A stretch of DNA of 64,000 bases from Onthophagus taurus (lineage: Eukaryota; Arthropoda; Insecta; Coleoptera; Scarabaeidae), in assembly GCF_036711975.1 (NCBI RefSeq), contig NC_091968.1, forward strand, positions 9,052,001 to 9,116,000, in the 5' to 3' direction. The position numbers and the translations under genes are program-made. The number at the start of each line of letters is the position of its first letter. Positions within the stretch are counted from its first letter, which is position 1. The notes beneath the pieces are model-generated. The model did no database searches and was not told where the DNA came from. It saw only the letters and a list, made by a program, of their open reading frames with translations. Shown here piece after piece: positions 1 through 12,200 of the stretch.

Positions 1-830
1 TGTCTTACTCTCCTTTTTGTGGATGATACAGTAACGATTGTTTTGGGCCGAGGGGAAAGAACATCTAGATAGTGAGGATCTTAGCACTTGCACATCTACG
101 TTTAAATGGTTTACTACCAACAAACTTGTTACAAATCGTGAAAAGTCCAACAACATCTACTTGACAACTAGTCGAATTCATCACGAGTTCTAAGGAGGAA
201 AGATGCAATATTTGAGTGTTGTTCTAAACTAATCTAGACAGTCTTTTTACTTGGTACGACCACGTAGAATTACTTTGTAACAGACTCAGTCGGCAAATAT
301 ATGCGATTAGAAGGGTGTGATATTTAATTGGCAGCGAGGAAGCCAGGACAGTTTACTTTGCCTTATTTCATGCTCCTATGCTGTATGGAATTGAAATATG
401 AGGTAACTCTTCCCATGCTCAAAGAGTTTTCCGTCTGCAAAAGAAAGCCGTTCAGGTTTTTTGTTGCAATTGATGGAGTTCCTCAAACATCAACATGCAA
501 GCCCCCATTTATCAAATACGATATAATGACGTTACCATTTACCTATATACAGGAGAGGTTGTTGGTTGTTTTAAATTAAAAAGAAAGAGGCCTCAATAGA
601 TACATTTGAAGATGTACGTATAACACCAGACACTGCCAGTTACTGCGTATTCCAAAAAGTAGACTTAACTTTAACCCACTAATATTAGGATTGCACCTCT
701 ACAATAAGTCTCAGTATCAATACGAAGCTTGCCGTATTCATTATTTTACAGTATCCCAGAAGAGATTTGGAGTCGTCAATTCTGGATGAATAAGAATTTA
801 AATGTATTTACCTATTATTACTATGTTACT
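1..830 (+). pseudogene. LINE reverse transcriptase 3' relic
   Basis: A decayed non-LTR retrotransposon RT. The opening bases translate to LLFVDDTVTIVLG, a variant of the RT catalytic box with FVDD. After many stops, 340-580 reads in two frames as the C-terminal region found in the LINEs at 7020 and 19160 (a YFxxxMLYGIE-like stretch, then LQKKAVR). The part around 600-760 resembles the 'NTRH ... GLHLYNKSQ' tail of the same group. There is no intact frame and the 5' part lies outside the window. CR1/Jockey-group is likely; the clade is not certain. Confidence 0.6.
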
Positions 831-999
831 TTTTCCTTTGACGTATTTAAAAAATTAATTCTGTAGTTAACTTTTTTAAATAAATAAATTTACTTTGCTT
901 TCTTCCGTGTAGTCCAAGAGTTGTATTTCACTGACTAACCAAAAATCTATTTTATTGCGATTTAGCGTAATAAGAAACCAGCTTATCACTCGATCTGTA

Positions 1000-2440
1000 T
1001 TAGTAAACAAACCAGCCCTGACGTAAATAGAAATCGGCGTAAAACGAACCTATATTTACAGTGAGGTACACACATATGGATAGGATTAGGTTACGTACCT
1101 CAAAATTAAACCAATAATATTGTTTTTTAACACTACAATGTATTAGAATGGATGCGATAATGCCCCTTTTTACATTAGCACTTCGTTCCCAATCGTTATC
1201 TAGCGCATAAAGTTCATCGGTCAAACTTTCCATACTTGAAAGGATACGCTTTAGATCGGCCGTTTTCATCACTTTTGGAATTTCTTCTTCGTTGTCTTCA
1301 TACTCTGTTCACGATCCAATTCTTTGGGTAATTCTTCTAGGTCTTCATTTAAGAGTGGTTGATTTTGGTCTCACCTACAAGCCTGCTAATGTCTTCAATT
1401 AGATTCTCCTGTTGTAGTACTTCTTCAAAATCGTGCATTAATGCTGGCAGAACTTTGCGCCAAACTCCGTTTAAATATTTTGCCGAAACTTCATCCCAAG
1501 CCTACTTTACATTATTAATGCATTTTAAAATATCGAAAGACCGCCAATAATCTTTGACTGTTTTATCTGATGTGTCTATAACTCTCATAATTTCCTAGAA
1601 AGTATTGCAAAGATAGTATTCCTTAAAGGTTGCAATAACCCCCTGATCCATTGGGTTCAAAAGTGATATTGTATTTGGATGCTTGTAAACAACTTTGACA
1701 GCCAATGGTGTTTTGATTTCGTCCAGGTTTTGAGGATGTCCTGGTGCATTGTCCAAGAAAAGAAGTGCCTTGGTTGGTAATTTATTTTTTTGTTACAAAA
1801 GCGAAGCACAATCTTGTTGCATTTCCAGTAAACTGGTAACATGTCTTTATTGAGACTCTTCAAATCACGTAGTGTCTCTGAGTAATCACTAACATCGGTT
1901 TAAGTTTCAAAGTTCCTGAAACATTCGCTCCCAGCAAAAGAGTTATTCTAACTTTCGCAACTTTAAAACCTAGAGCAGATCGCTTTCCACTAGAAATAAA
2001 AGTTCGTGCTGGTAACTTGTATCAATAGAGACCTGTCTCATCAAAGTTGACGCTTAACTCTGAAGAATAATTGCCTTTTTCTATATAACCCTGAAATTTC
2101 TTGGGAAAAACAGCCGCAATATCTGCACTTGCTGCTTCACCACATAATTTCACACTACAACAGTTACTTCGGGATTTAAATCTCATAAACCAACCCTTGC
2201 TTCCCAAAAATATTTCCTCACTGTTTCCTTAAGATTATTAAAAATTGATTTTGATTTTTCTGTTGTAGCAGCTTGAGTCAATGGAATATTTTTTGATGTA
2301 CCGGGTATCCCATTAAGAGTAAGGAGTATCTCGACAACTGTAAGGTCTAGAGGGTTGGGAAATAAATCCTACCGGCAAAGTGGACAAGAGAAATATCTGG
2401 AAATTATTTTGAAGTTCGTAATTCGACTGTTAGGTGGTGT
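1000..2440 (-). pseudogene. Tigger/pogo-like DDE transposase relic
   Basis: Reading the minus strand from about 2440 down to 1000 gives fragments of a Tigger-type transposase in family order. They are GWFMRFKSRSN followed by VKLCGEAASAD (end of the CENP-B-like DNA-binding part), FDETGLY (first catalytic Asp), a TFISSGKRSALGFK-like and LLLGANVSG stretch, DNAPGHPQNLDE (second Asp) and LLNPMDQGVIATF. Stops and frameshifts at about 2020, 1870 and 1280 break the frame. The 1000-1272 part matches the family's C-terminal tail only loosely. Terminal repeats were not identified. Confidence 0.8.
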
Positions 2441-2699
2441 AACTGCCATAAAGAAACATAAAAATCTAAAAATCTCGCTATCTTAGAAAATTAGATTGTA
2501 CACTACACTAAAATTTGTCTTGTAGAGTTGTTTTGCGACATTTTTTATGTCTGTCATAACAAGGGATGTGGAGGCCAATGCGTTTTCAAATGTTTACATT
2601 TTAATATCAACCGATTTGAAAATTTTTAGTCTTGTTTGAAAGAGCATTTTATGCTTAGAATGACTCAAGTTTTAACCAAAACTACCTCACTAATGTTCG

Positions 2700-4112
2700 A
2701 AATGCCTTCCATCAATCTCGATGCATTTATTTAATTTACTTTCGACAGAAAAAACCGCTGCTTAAGTCTCAGCCCTGGGTAAGTTTCTAATGGCATTTCC
2801 TATTTTGTAATATTTTCCCTGGTTCTTGGTTTTTCTTGAAAAATCAGGTCTTTTAGCTACCGCATAGATAGGGGTTGCAGCAATGTGTGTTTTGCTCGTA
2901 TCAATAATGCAAATTTAAACCACCTGCATTATTGAAAGATGCTTCATGCGTCTAGTAGAGTATTTGTGATAAGACGTTTGCTTGTACCCGAATCATATTT
3001 AACAGCCAATGTTAATAGTTCAGTCCGTCATCATAATTGGTATCTGTTAAGGCCTAATGTAAAACAACTTGATAGGGATGCATATTATTCTCTTGAGGAA
3101 TCTTGTGGACAATTGATTTCGGGATTACCAGATTATATAGGATCAGAAATACGAAGAAAAAGGAGTGGCGACAAAATAGCACCAATACGGGAATGCTTTG
3201 AGTTATAGAATACTTATTTGCGAGATGCGTATGTACCAAACTGGTGTATGACGGTTGATGAACAGCTTGTCACTTTTAGATGCAGATGTCCCTTTAAGCA
3301 ATATATTCCTTCAAAACCTGGGCGATATGAAATAAAATTTTGGGCCATTTGTGATAGTGTAACAACCTGTGCATGGAAATTGAAGTTAACCTTTAAAGCA
3401 GGGTAAGGAAACGTTTAGTAGAAGAAATTGAACCTTCTGGAAGGAATGTGATTTCGATACAATTTCTTACTTTGTACAATCTTGCAAAGTATTTGTTATC
3501 AAAAAACCTAACATTAGTTGGTACGATCCGTAAAAATAAACCCGAATTGCCATCTTCATTTGTTGATCCAAAAAATCGTCAGGTGTTTTCCACATAGTTT
3601 GATTTTACAGACGATGCGATGATTATTTCGTATTGGTCAAAGAAACGCAAGCTTGTAACGTTGCTAAGTACTCTGCACAGTGATAAAAATGATGATAATG
3701 GCCAAAAAAAGAAACATAACAAAGGGTAGTGTGGACAACATGGACAAAATGACACGATCATACACCGTAAAAAGGATGACGAGGAGATGGCTCTTGTAGT
3801 TTTTTATAATATGATAGACATCAGCGCCATGAACACATACAGCTCTTGAAACCTAATTCAGCTTTTGGTTTGAAAAAGAGAAGAAACTTTCTAATTGAGC
3901 TAGGAAAGAAGCTAGCAGAATACAAGGACCACGAAAAACCAAAAGAAGAAGCTGAAGCATCTACTAGTTTTTAGATTCCAAGAAAGAGGAAGAGATTTGA
4001 CATTTGTTCATCTTCAAAAGAGAGAAAAACAACAACAACTTGTGCACGTTGACAAACCAATGTATGCGGTGAACACTCAGCAGTTATATGTAAGAAATGT
4101 GTTTAACCCACT
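2700..4112 (+). pseudogene. piggyBac-family transposase relic
   Basis: From 3218 the frame reads MTVDEQLVTFRCRCPF then QYIPSKPGRY and IKFWAICDS, the signature around a catalytic Asp of DDE_Tnp_1_7 (PGBD-like) transposases. 2939-3208 gives the preceding part (LRPNVKQLDRDAYYSLEE, SGLPDYIGSEIRRKRSGD). 3410-3600 continues with LYNLAKYLLSKNLTLVGTIRKNK and ELPSSFVDPK. 3600-4110 gives the distal part with MIISYWSKKRK. Several stops (for example near 3207, 3404 and 3595) make it non-functional. The element's 3' terminus is the TTAA-flanked repeat at 4290. Confidence 0.8.
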
Positions 4113-4289
4113 TTTACTTTTATGTAAATATTTTATTTTACAATATAAATATTAGGTACATGTCTTTTCTGTTGTTGAACAAAATAAAAGTCAAATATAA
4201 TAATGCTTACGCTATATTGAATTGAAAATAATCGCCGAATATTAGTTCAAACTCAGCATATATGGACCCGCGTTGTAAGTATCGATAGG

Positions 4290-4316
4290 CCGTTTTCTTG
4301 GTAGTTCTAGGGTTAA
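4290..4316 (+). repeat. piggyBac right terminus with TTAA
   Basis: The sequence ends in GGTAGTTCTAGGG directly followed by TTAA (4313-4316). That is the expected layout of a piggyBac end and its TTAA target site, and it lies 180 bp downstream of the transposase relic. The matching left end was not found upstream of 2700. Confidence 0.55.
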
Positions 4317-4319
4317 ACT

Positions 4320-5137
4320 AACACTAGACCTAGAACTAGACACTTTCGGGTTAAGCCGTGGGTCTTTTGAAAAAATGTTTGACGTTTCGGATACCATGTT
4401 GCAACCTTCTTCAGAAAACACTTGGAACTTGTTTCTGAAACGGTAGGATTACGAACTTCAAAATAATTTCCAGTTATTTCTCCTGGTCACTTTGGTTATA
4501 AGGATCATTTTCCGAAACCTCTAGGTCTTACCGTTATGGAGATACAGCCGCTCCGTACTGCCTGCTATAACTTATATGTTTAACATTTAGTGCTGTAGAC
4601 TATTGAGCAGAGTGTTTAATTTTATCTATATTTTGCATAATTGTAGTAACAGTTTATGGAGGCAAATGTAAAGAACCACAGACATTAGGATATGGTCTGT
4701 CCATTTTCCATTCGTCGAATTACTTCCAATTTTGTTTCTAGAGAAATATATTGCCGTGCCTTCTTAACACGGTTAGGCAACTTTGATACCCTTCTCTTAG
4801 TTGACAGTAACCCTTCTTTATTCTTATATACATGTTGAACAACGAATATCGGTCGAGACATCGGGGATTCACACAGCGAAACAGCAAACTGCGTTGCGGC
4901 GTAAATTAAGCCGGCTTCCTGTAGTATAGATTACAATGAATTGAACTAAAATTAGAACTAACACAAGAAACTTTCGGGTTTTGCCGTGCGTCTTTTAAGA
5001 AAAGGTATGACGTTTCGGATGCCATGTTACAACATTTTTTAGAAACTGGTTCAAAGTGACGAAATCGAAAATCGGGAACAATATACATATAAGTCGAAAA
5101 AAATGATTAATAATAATCAATTAACGCTAATTACAAG
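4320..5137 (-). repeat. PLE terminal repeat (two degenerate direct copies)
   Basis: Two direct copies of one segment, about 4325-4450 and 4960-5065, share a TTCGGGTT ... CCGTG ... TCTTTT block and then GACGTTTCGGAT. They lie downstream of the minus-strand PLE relic at 5138-6420, where its 3' pseudo-LTR would be. On the minus strand, 4381-4414 reads CTGAAGA, a short stem-loop and GAAACGTC, a hammerhead-like core. The second copy (5009-5043) has lost the CTGANGA part. Confidence 0.45.
4381..4414 (-). ncRNA. hammerhead-like motif (degenerate) in PLE repeat
   Basis: The minus strand has the hammerhead core order CTGAAGA, stem-loop, GAAAC, GTC. The helix II candidate is weak (GG with CC around a partly self-complementary loop) and helix I is not clear. 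It is read as a ribozyme relic because of its place in a PLE terminal repeat and its likeness to the better copies at 13508 and 48436. Confidence 0.35.
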
Positions 5138-6420
5138 CTAATTGTTAACTAATTGCATCGCGTCCGGTGTGCAGCGGGAGGAGGTCTTCGTGTTCACCAC
5201 CATCTTCCATGTTTTGCTAAGGTCCCAGCCATCTTCTCTGTTGACGTTATTTCTATGTCGATGGATCTCTATGGCTTCTCTTGTTAGTCTTTGGTAATAT
5301 CTGTTCTCCCTAGCCAGCACCTTGTTTGTTCGAAGTCTATTCGGTGTCCCTCTGCATGGCAATGCTCCGCAACCGCCGACTGCTGGATCTTCTTCAACCT
5401 TACCAGTTTGCCAACGTAAACCTTCCCACAACTACACGATAGTCGGTAAACTCCCGCTCCTTTTAATGGAGTTAGTTTGTCCTTGGCTATCGGTAGTGTG
5501 TTCCGAATTTTGCTGACCGTCCTGTACCGTAACATGATGTCGTTTTTCTTGAGGTGCCTGGCAATTCGTTTCGTCACACCTGAAACATAGGGAAGACATA
5601 TAAATCCAAGTGGTTTTGTAATTACTTTTTCCTTTTTACGAACCTTGTCGTTAGCGAACAATAACAATTAGTAATATATACGCTTTATTGTTTTGTAATT
5701 ACCGCGTCCTCCTTCTGCTTTTGCTGCTTCATGGCCACGTTGATGTCACTCGAAGTGTATCCGTTCTTCTGCAACACGCTTCGTTCCATATCTCCATTTG
5801 TCGTCCTGGTGACCAACACATCTAGGAAAGGTAGTTTTTCGGCAGGTTCTGTTTCCATGGTAAATTTAATTATAGGATGTTGAGAGTTCAAATGATCCAA
5901 GAACTCTTGGAGCCGTTTTTGACCATGTTGCCATGTTACAAATATATGTGGCTCCGATATGTGTCATCCACATATCGGAGCCATAGTTTTGGTTTTCACT
6001 TTCTCTTCTTCAAAGCATCTTCTTAGAATAATTCCATGTAGAAATTAGCTATAACTGGCGATAATGGAGATCCCATGCCTGTTCGAACTGTTCGTAAAAT
6101 TCTCCTTTCCAGCTGAAATACGTCGACGATAAACAGTACTCCACTAGATCTGGCACGTATTCTGTTAATCCCTCCGGAATGAGCTTCTGGCGGAGACCAT
6201 CCACAGCATCCTTAACTAGTACCCCGGTAAAAAGAGACTCCACATCGAAACTTACCAAAATATCCTTAGCCATCTAGCTTTATACCTTTTACCGATTCCA
6301 CAAGAAGTTTAGAATCCCTGACATATGATTCCGTGTTCCCTGTAAAGGAAGACAGAATCTTTGCAAGATTACAATGACGTAATGATCAACACCTTCGATC
6401 GCGTAGTATGTCTTCCAGCA
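5138..6420 (-). pseudogene. Penelope-like element RT + GIY-YIG relic
   Basis: On the minus strand, 6273-6049 reads LVSFDVESLFTGVLVKDAV, the PLE version of RT motif A. 5900-5685 gives KLPFLDVLVTR and ends near KQQKQK. 5667-5284 contains RHLKKNDIMLRYRT then GAGVYRLSCSCGKVYVGK, the GIY-YIG nuclease motif with its CxC. 5431-5138 completes the domain in another frame (REAIEIHRHRNNVNREDGW). Frameshifts and a missing RT core make it dead. It belongs to a different PLE lineage from the element at 47443, because it shares only family motifs. Confidence 0.8.
5950..5982. repeat. 14-bp perfect hairpin inside PLE relic
   Basis: GGCTCCGATATGTG (5950-5963) is repeated as its exact complement at 5969-5982 with a 5-nt loop. 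It sits where the RT catalytic motif of this minus-strand PLE relic would be expected and so marks a small inverted duplication that destroyed the domain. Confidence 0.6.
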
Positions 6421-7019
6421 ACTAAAAAGAAAGAAAATAGACAGTGTGTACTATAACCATCATTTAGACTTTCCGAGGATGTGGCGCTCAGCAAAATGTA
6501 TGTTTTTGTTATTATTACTTATTCTTTGTATTCGTTATATGTTATAAAACCATAAATAAATGGTAGTGCAATGATACTGTTTTTTTCTTGATTTTTTCAT
6601 GAACGAGTTAACTCGTGATTAAGTGTCAATTAGGCAAACTTTGAATTTCTTTATTCACTAATTTTTTTGGAAATCTTATGGAATATTTGCCTATCAAGAG
6701 ACAATCAAGATATGACAAAAAAAAACATGTAGGGTCAAAAATCTAAAAAAATCCATGCTTAACTGCTTAACTTGCAAGCGATAAAAATTAGAATACAAAC
6801 AAGCAATTCAACAACAAAAAGCTATAACTCTTTTCAACTTTATACAAAATAGCAACAATCGTTCTAAGGCATTTGGAAGGTAATTAAAAACGAATTTTAC
6901 CAAAAGAAATTAGACAACAGTAGTGACTATGATTGTTCAACTCCGGATAATGAATATTTTTGTGAGATTGACAACCAGATGCACTCTGAACCTGTGCTCT
7001 GTCCGGAAATCTTCCTGAA
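6421..7019. other. no recognisable gene
   Basis: AT-rich sequence between a PLE relic and a LINE relic. The part from about 6900 may be the decayed 5' portion of the LINE that follows. No conserved frame, RNA gene or clear repeat was seen. Confidence 0.4.
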
Positions 7020-8590
7020 GAGAAGCAGGTCGATAGTGTCATACAGAACCTAAAATCAAAAAATACATTAGACTTGTATGGAATTTCATCAGTTTTATCA
7101 AAGAGTATACGAGACAAAATAGCAAAACCGTTAACAGATGTTATCAATCAATGCATGCTAGATGGAATTTACCCAGAAGAATTTAAAGTTTCAAAGGTAG
7201 TGCCACTTTTCAAGAGTGGTGACAAAGCGAATTGCGCTCATTACAGGCCCATCGCAATACAAGCAACACTATCCAAGGTCTTTGAACGAGTCATAAAGAA
7301 GCGACTGATTGACTTTCTTGAGAGTCACAGCATATTTAACATCTGTTACGGGTCATTTGGAACTGATAACAAATGCTTTCAACAAAAAGGAAGAAGCACT
7401 ACTCAAATGCTGCGATCTGACAAAGGCTTTTGATTGCGTCGACCACCAGATTCTGCTCGCTAAGCTAGAGTACTACGGTATAAGGGGTACTTTACTTTCA
7501 CTCTTCAAGACATATCTCCGGGATAGAACACAAATGGTTTACTGGAAAGGAAGATTCTCGGCAAGAAGACAGATAGGACAAGAAGTGCCACAGAGATCTG
7601 TTCTGGGCCCGGTTTTGTTCCTGATCTATATCAATGACCTACCACAAAACTTGACAGCTGATTTGACGTTTCTTATCGCTGATGATGTGATGATACTTCG
7701 CTGTTGGTGACATCTAGAGACAGACAGGAACTCCTCGGAAGGTCCGAAGAAGTCGAGCTGGAAGCGAAAGAGTGGTTCGCCAGCACTCACCAATACTACT
7801 CGATTCCCACCTGAAATGGAATTCACATATCGACGCTCCCAACGAAGACTGTACTAACTCAAATTTTGAACTTTGGAGATAAATCAAGTAAAACTAAAAA
7901 CCAAAAATAAAAAAAAAACAAAAATTTGAGTTAGTACAGTCTTCGTTGGAAGCGTCGATATAGAATACGTTACAAAAAAGTTAGCCACAGCAACCTACCT
8001 CATCAGAAGAATAAGGATTATCTCAACGCATGAAGCTGCTAGAACCGCCTACTTCAGCCACTTTAATTCCATACTTCAATATGGCATCGAGGTGTGGGGA
8101 TCATCGCCTCAAACTTCCAAGTTCTTAATTCAGCAAAAGGAAGCCCTTAGAGCTTTGGCGTGTGCAGGACCGCAAAATAGCTGCAGAAGCATATTTAAAG
8201 CGATGCAAATATTAACTGTCCCTAGCGTCTAGATCTGGCGGCAGTTACCCTTCTGCATAAGAACAAAATGAGATATTCATCTCATAGTGATATCCACCAA
8301 CATGACACTAGGCAGAAGAACAGGATCGTCATTCCACAGCACCGCATCAAAAGAGCACAACAAAGCACTAATTATATGTGCATAAAATTATATAATAAAT
8401 TGCCACCAGCCTATTCTGAGTTGCCCATCTTCAGAGGAAAAGTGAAGCGGTTGTTACTACAATACTCCTTCTACTCAATAGAGGAATACTTTAATTGCAT
8501 TTTTTATTGAATATTATTTTTTTTTGTATTGTTGACTATTGTACGCACATTTCTTTGCAACAAATAAACATTATTATTATTAATTAATAT
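7020..8590 (+). pseudogene. LINE reverse transcriptase, frameshifted, (ATT)n tail
   Basis: 7074-7433 gives the RT N-terminal part (DVINQCMLDGIYPEEFKVSK, VVPLFKSGDK, HYRPIAI, LSKVFERVIKKRL). After a frameshift, 7400-7700 gives LTKAFDCVDHQILL (motif A, catalytic D), VLGPVLFLIYINDLP (motif B region) and FLIADDVMIL (catalytic ADD). 8040-8230 gives YFSHFNSILQYGIEVWGSS and 8268-8510 the C-terminal tail with NTRQKNR-like and LYNKLPPAYSEL blocks. It ends with AATAAACATTATTATTATTA. Motifs are good but the frame is broken at least four times, and the hairpin at 7827 interrupts it. CR1/Jockey group. Confidence 0.85.
7827..7961. repeat. inverted duplication (41-bp arms) in LINE
   Basis: 7827-7868 and 7921-7961 are reverse complements apart from about two differences, with a ~52-nt A-rich spacer. 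The arm contains ACGAAGACTGTACTAACTC. It breaks the LINE RT between the catalytic box and the C-terminal region. Confidence 0.8.
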
Positions 8591-8987
8591 TCTTATCCAC
8601 AATTGGTGTGAGTTAAGCATAGATTTCAATCGTAGAAATTAAAATTGGGTTTAAATTCGATATTGAATGAAAGCATTTTAACGAAATGTACCAATGTTAA
8701 ATCGCAATCGTAAATCTCCGGGTCATGTTGAATCCAGACGTGTTTGCGTTCCACAATAATCGTTGTTTTCGCTGAAACGGAAGTGTCGTCACGCGCTGAC
8801 AACCGTAAACAACTGTTGAGATGCTAATTCACGGTCCGTAACAAGATCGTTCGAATAGAAAGCAAAATGACGTGCGTCGTTTGAATTATTAATTATAAAT
8901 TATTAATTAGGTGTAATTTTGTTTCGCAATCCGATTTGTTGTTTGTTCGATATAAAAATAATAATTAAGTTGTTGTTTTAATTCTAG
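8591..8987. other. C3G: intron or upstream region of C3G
   Basis: AT-rich sequence ending in a polypyrimidine tract and AG at 8986-8987, the acceptor of the first C3G exon seen. The exon needs one base from an upstream codon, so an earlier coding exon is expected. The ATG at 8867 runs into a stop after five codons and is not a convincing start. Confidence 0.5.
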
Positions 8988-9232
8988 AATCCGATAATCA
9001 CAATACATCTCCGCTTTCGGGGCCGGAACCGGGTGGTCACAAAGCATCATTCCGAAGTACGAAGCTTGCGAAAAGAGCCCGTTCTTTCAAAGACGACGTC
9101 CTTGAAAAAATATCACAAATGCGGAGCCCCACGAATCAAGGTCTTAAAGGGAGACCGCCTAAAAGAGCCGATCCGAGCGACAATTCTTACAATAAAGGTC
9201 CAATCGACGAACTCAATCAACAATTTAAACAA
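8988..9232 (+). CDS. C3G: C3G exon (first seen), basic N-terminal segment
   Basis: Begins after AG at 8987 with two bases completing an upstream codon. It encodes KASFRSTKLAKRARSF then DDVLEKISQMRSP and ends phase 0 before a GTTCGT donor at 9233, which is weaker than the gene's other donors. Without splicing the frame soon meets a stop, so the intron is needed. Confidence 0.85.
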
Positions 9233-12200
9233 GTTCGTATATAACATTATTATATTATAATCATTATTTTATTAAATATTTATAGCTGCAGCTTGCTTTA
9301 AAACATTTTCGAGATGTGGTACTCAAAAAGACGTTGGAAATGTTACCTGGAAATGGGACAATTGTTTTGGATACGATTTGGGCGATTAATTTAATCGTTC
9401 AAAGAACGATTGGTCCGTCGGATAAAACGAAAAGTATTAAATCGGCCACACAAAGAATGTATAATTCGGTTGGGAAATTAATTAAGTTGTGTGATGATGC
9501 TTTGATTGATGAAACATGTTCGGCTTTGGATAAACAAAACGTTGATGAAGTTGTTAACCAATTAGAAGATTCAGTAAAGGTAAGAATTATAAAATTTAAA
9601 AAAATAATTCTAAATTATTTAATTATTTAGGCATTGATTAAAGAAGTTCAAGATAAAATGACTGCTCAACAACCTAATTCGGGTTATATGAGCGCTCCAA
9701 GGCCATCTCACAGCAGTTTAGACGCCCCAGCCCAAAGAAATTCACTTCCCGATATTCCTTTAACACCGCGGGATTTAGAAAAACTCGAAGATAGTTCGTG
9801 TCCATCGCGAGTTGTTAGAAGTAGTCATAGTACCGAGTCGATACTCAGAGATTCTAGTCCGCCACCTAAACCACCTTTACCAAGAGGATTGTACTCAAAA
9901 GAATCTGGAACAATAATGACCCCACCTCCATTACCACCAAAGAAAAAGCACATAGAAAATTTTACATATTTTAATTCGGATTCATCAATTTTTAAAAATA
10001 GTTTTGAAAGGATGTCGTTAATATCGCGTTCGTTAGAAGATTCAAGTTCGATTTTATCGGAAAGCGCGGGAAGTTTAGATTCGATGTTAAATAATTCGCG
10101 GGACGAAGAAGAAGAAGACGAAATAACCGCGATTATGGATCCGAGTACCGATAACGAAAGTATCTTAGAAAGCGATTTATCCGGAATGACCACAAACGGT
10201 CTTTGGCACGATGATATCCAAAACACTTCGTCGCATTCGTCGCAAACCAACAATGAAGACGCGAACAGTTTTACTTTACATCGATTATCAAACACAGATT
10301 CGGGATTTATGTCGGTTCAATCACATCGGAGTTCGAGTTATTCAAAACGAAGTTCGCAACAGAGCGTTGTCAGCACGCAATGGACGTCACAAAAAACATG
10401 TTGTGTTAAACAAGAAGCGGTCGTTTTTTCATCTTCTTCTTCGAAAATGGCTAGTAGTAACAATGCAATTGTTTCTGAGCTTAATGCTAGTTATGGAAAT
10501 ATTGATGAGTGTGATGATGGTTCAAATGAAAATGTTCCACCGCCGATTCCACAGAAAATGAGACGGAGACAACCATCACCTTATGATAATGTTCCAGAAA
10601 ATAATATGGGTTAGTAAGTTTAAAGAATTATTTTTGAAATCCATTTTACCACTTTTTATTAATATTTATAAGAAATAATATAAAATTTGTGTTGCACTTT
10701 TAATTAAAATAATTTTTTAATTAGAAGATAATAAACATGAGTCTTACTAGTTTTGGCTAATAGCCATCTTTAGATACTCTACAATGGGGCTGTTACACTT
10801 TTTTTTTATTGGCTTATTCCATAGTTTAGCAAAATTGAAGACTTTTATAATTTTTTATTTTTCAAACTGCGCTTTAGTTTTTTCAAAAAAAAGTAATGAA
10901 AATTTGAAAAAACTTTGGTGACGTCACTCACCGTCGTTTCGCACGCGGTTGGTTGAAATAAAAATCAATAAAAGATGCATGAGCGAGATGCCACGAGAAT
11001 CTTATGCGCTAGAAGAAGAGATTCGATGCACGTTTGTGTTTTCTTGATCTTACGCGAAAACTTCGTAAACGTCACCAAAGCTTTTATAGAGACGATTTTG
11101 AATATTAATTACAGTAGTTTACAAGAAAAATCTCGAAGACTGTGATATTTTTTATAACGTAGAATGTTGTGCTGATTTTGAAACTGTCTTCAGTTTTTTT
11201 CCATGACGTCCAGTTTTTGAGATATACCCAAAAATGTGGAAAATCGTAAATTAAAAAACATAGTAACGGTTCATGTTCGGTATATTTTTTATTTTGCATA
11301 GTGTGCTTCTGTAGCTATATGGACATGAAAGTAGAGATCCAGACGAACATTTTGAGGTATTGATGGCATAAATCTAAGCTGCAGTCTAAAACAACTCAAC
11401 AAAATCAAATTTTTTAGCATTTTCCCATTTTTTTATCACTTAATCGCACTGTAACGAAAAAGAATTAAATCAGGGACAGGAATTCGAAGTGATGTTCCTT
11501 TTTCTACTAGTGGATGAATCTGATCTGAGGTTTTTTTTATTTTGAGAAAGCTTCATTTCTCTGTCTTTTAATGTCATCAGTAGGCTTGTCCAGATCAGTG
11601 AGGAGATAATCACTATCATCTACGAGTTTTTCACAACTCATAAACTTTGGTTCCAACCCCACAATTGGATTTCATATGTTTATTTTGGTTTTAATACTTG
11701 CTTATATATTAGCAACTATTTTTATTTCGATTGTTGCATGTTTATTCCGACATCCAAATTTATGTGTTGGTATTAGAGCTTTTTCTTCTATGACAGGTTT
11801 TAGTCTTTTTAATAGTAGTTTTTCAAGTAGTTTTGATAGAGTAATAATGAGATTGGCCTATATGATGTAACATCTGTGGGGGGTTTGATATATTACCAGG
11901 TTTTGGTATCATTATTATTTCAGCAAGTTTCCATATACTTGGGAAGTATTTCTATTTAAATCAGCATTAATTATGTGTAACAGTTTTGTAATCGCCCGTT
12001 TTGGTAGATGTTTCAATGTTTTTCCATTAATTAGATCATAGCTTACTGATTTCTTTATATTTACTTTTTGTATTTCATAATACAGTTCTTTCATTCTTAC
12101 ATCATGGTATATTACTCTGCCGATCACTTTGAATTACGCTATTTAGCATAGTTGTTGGATTGTCTGATGTAAAAGTTTCTTTCAGATGTTCAACAAACAA

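Noticed and set aside
8867..8884. ATG just upstream of the first C3G exon as start codon
   Set aside because: Stop after five codons, and no donor gives the one-base phase that the 8988 exon needs.
9825..10295. 156-codon frame opposite the C3G proline-rich exon
   Set aside because: Shadow of a true coding exon on the other strand.
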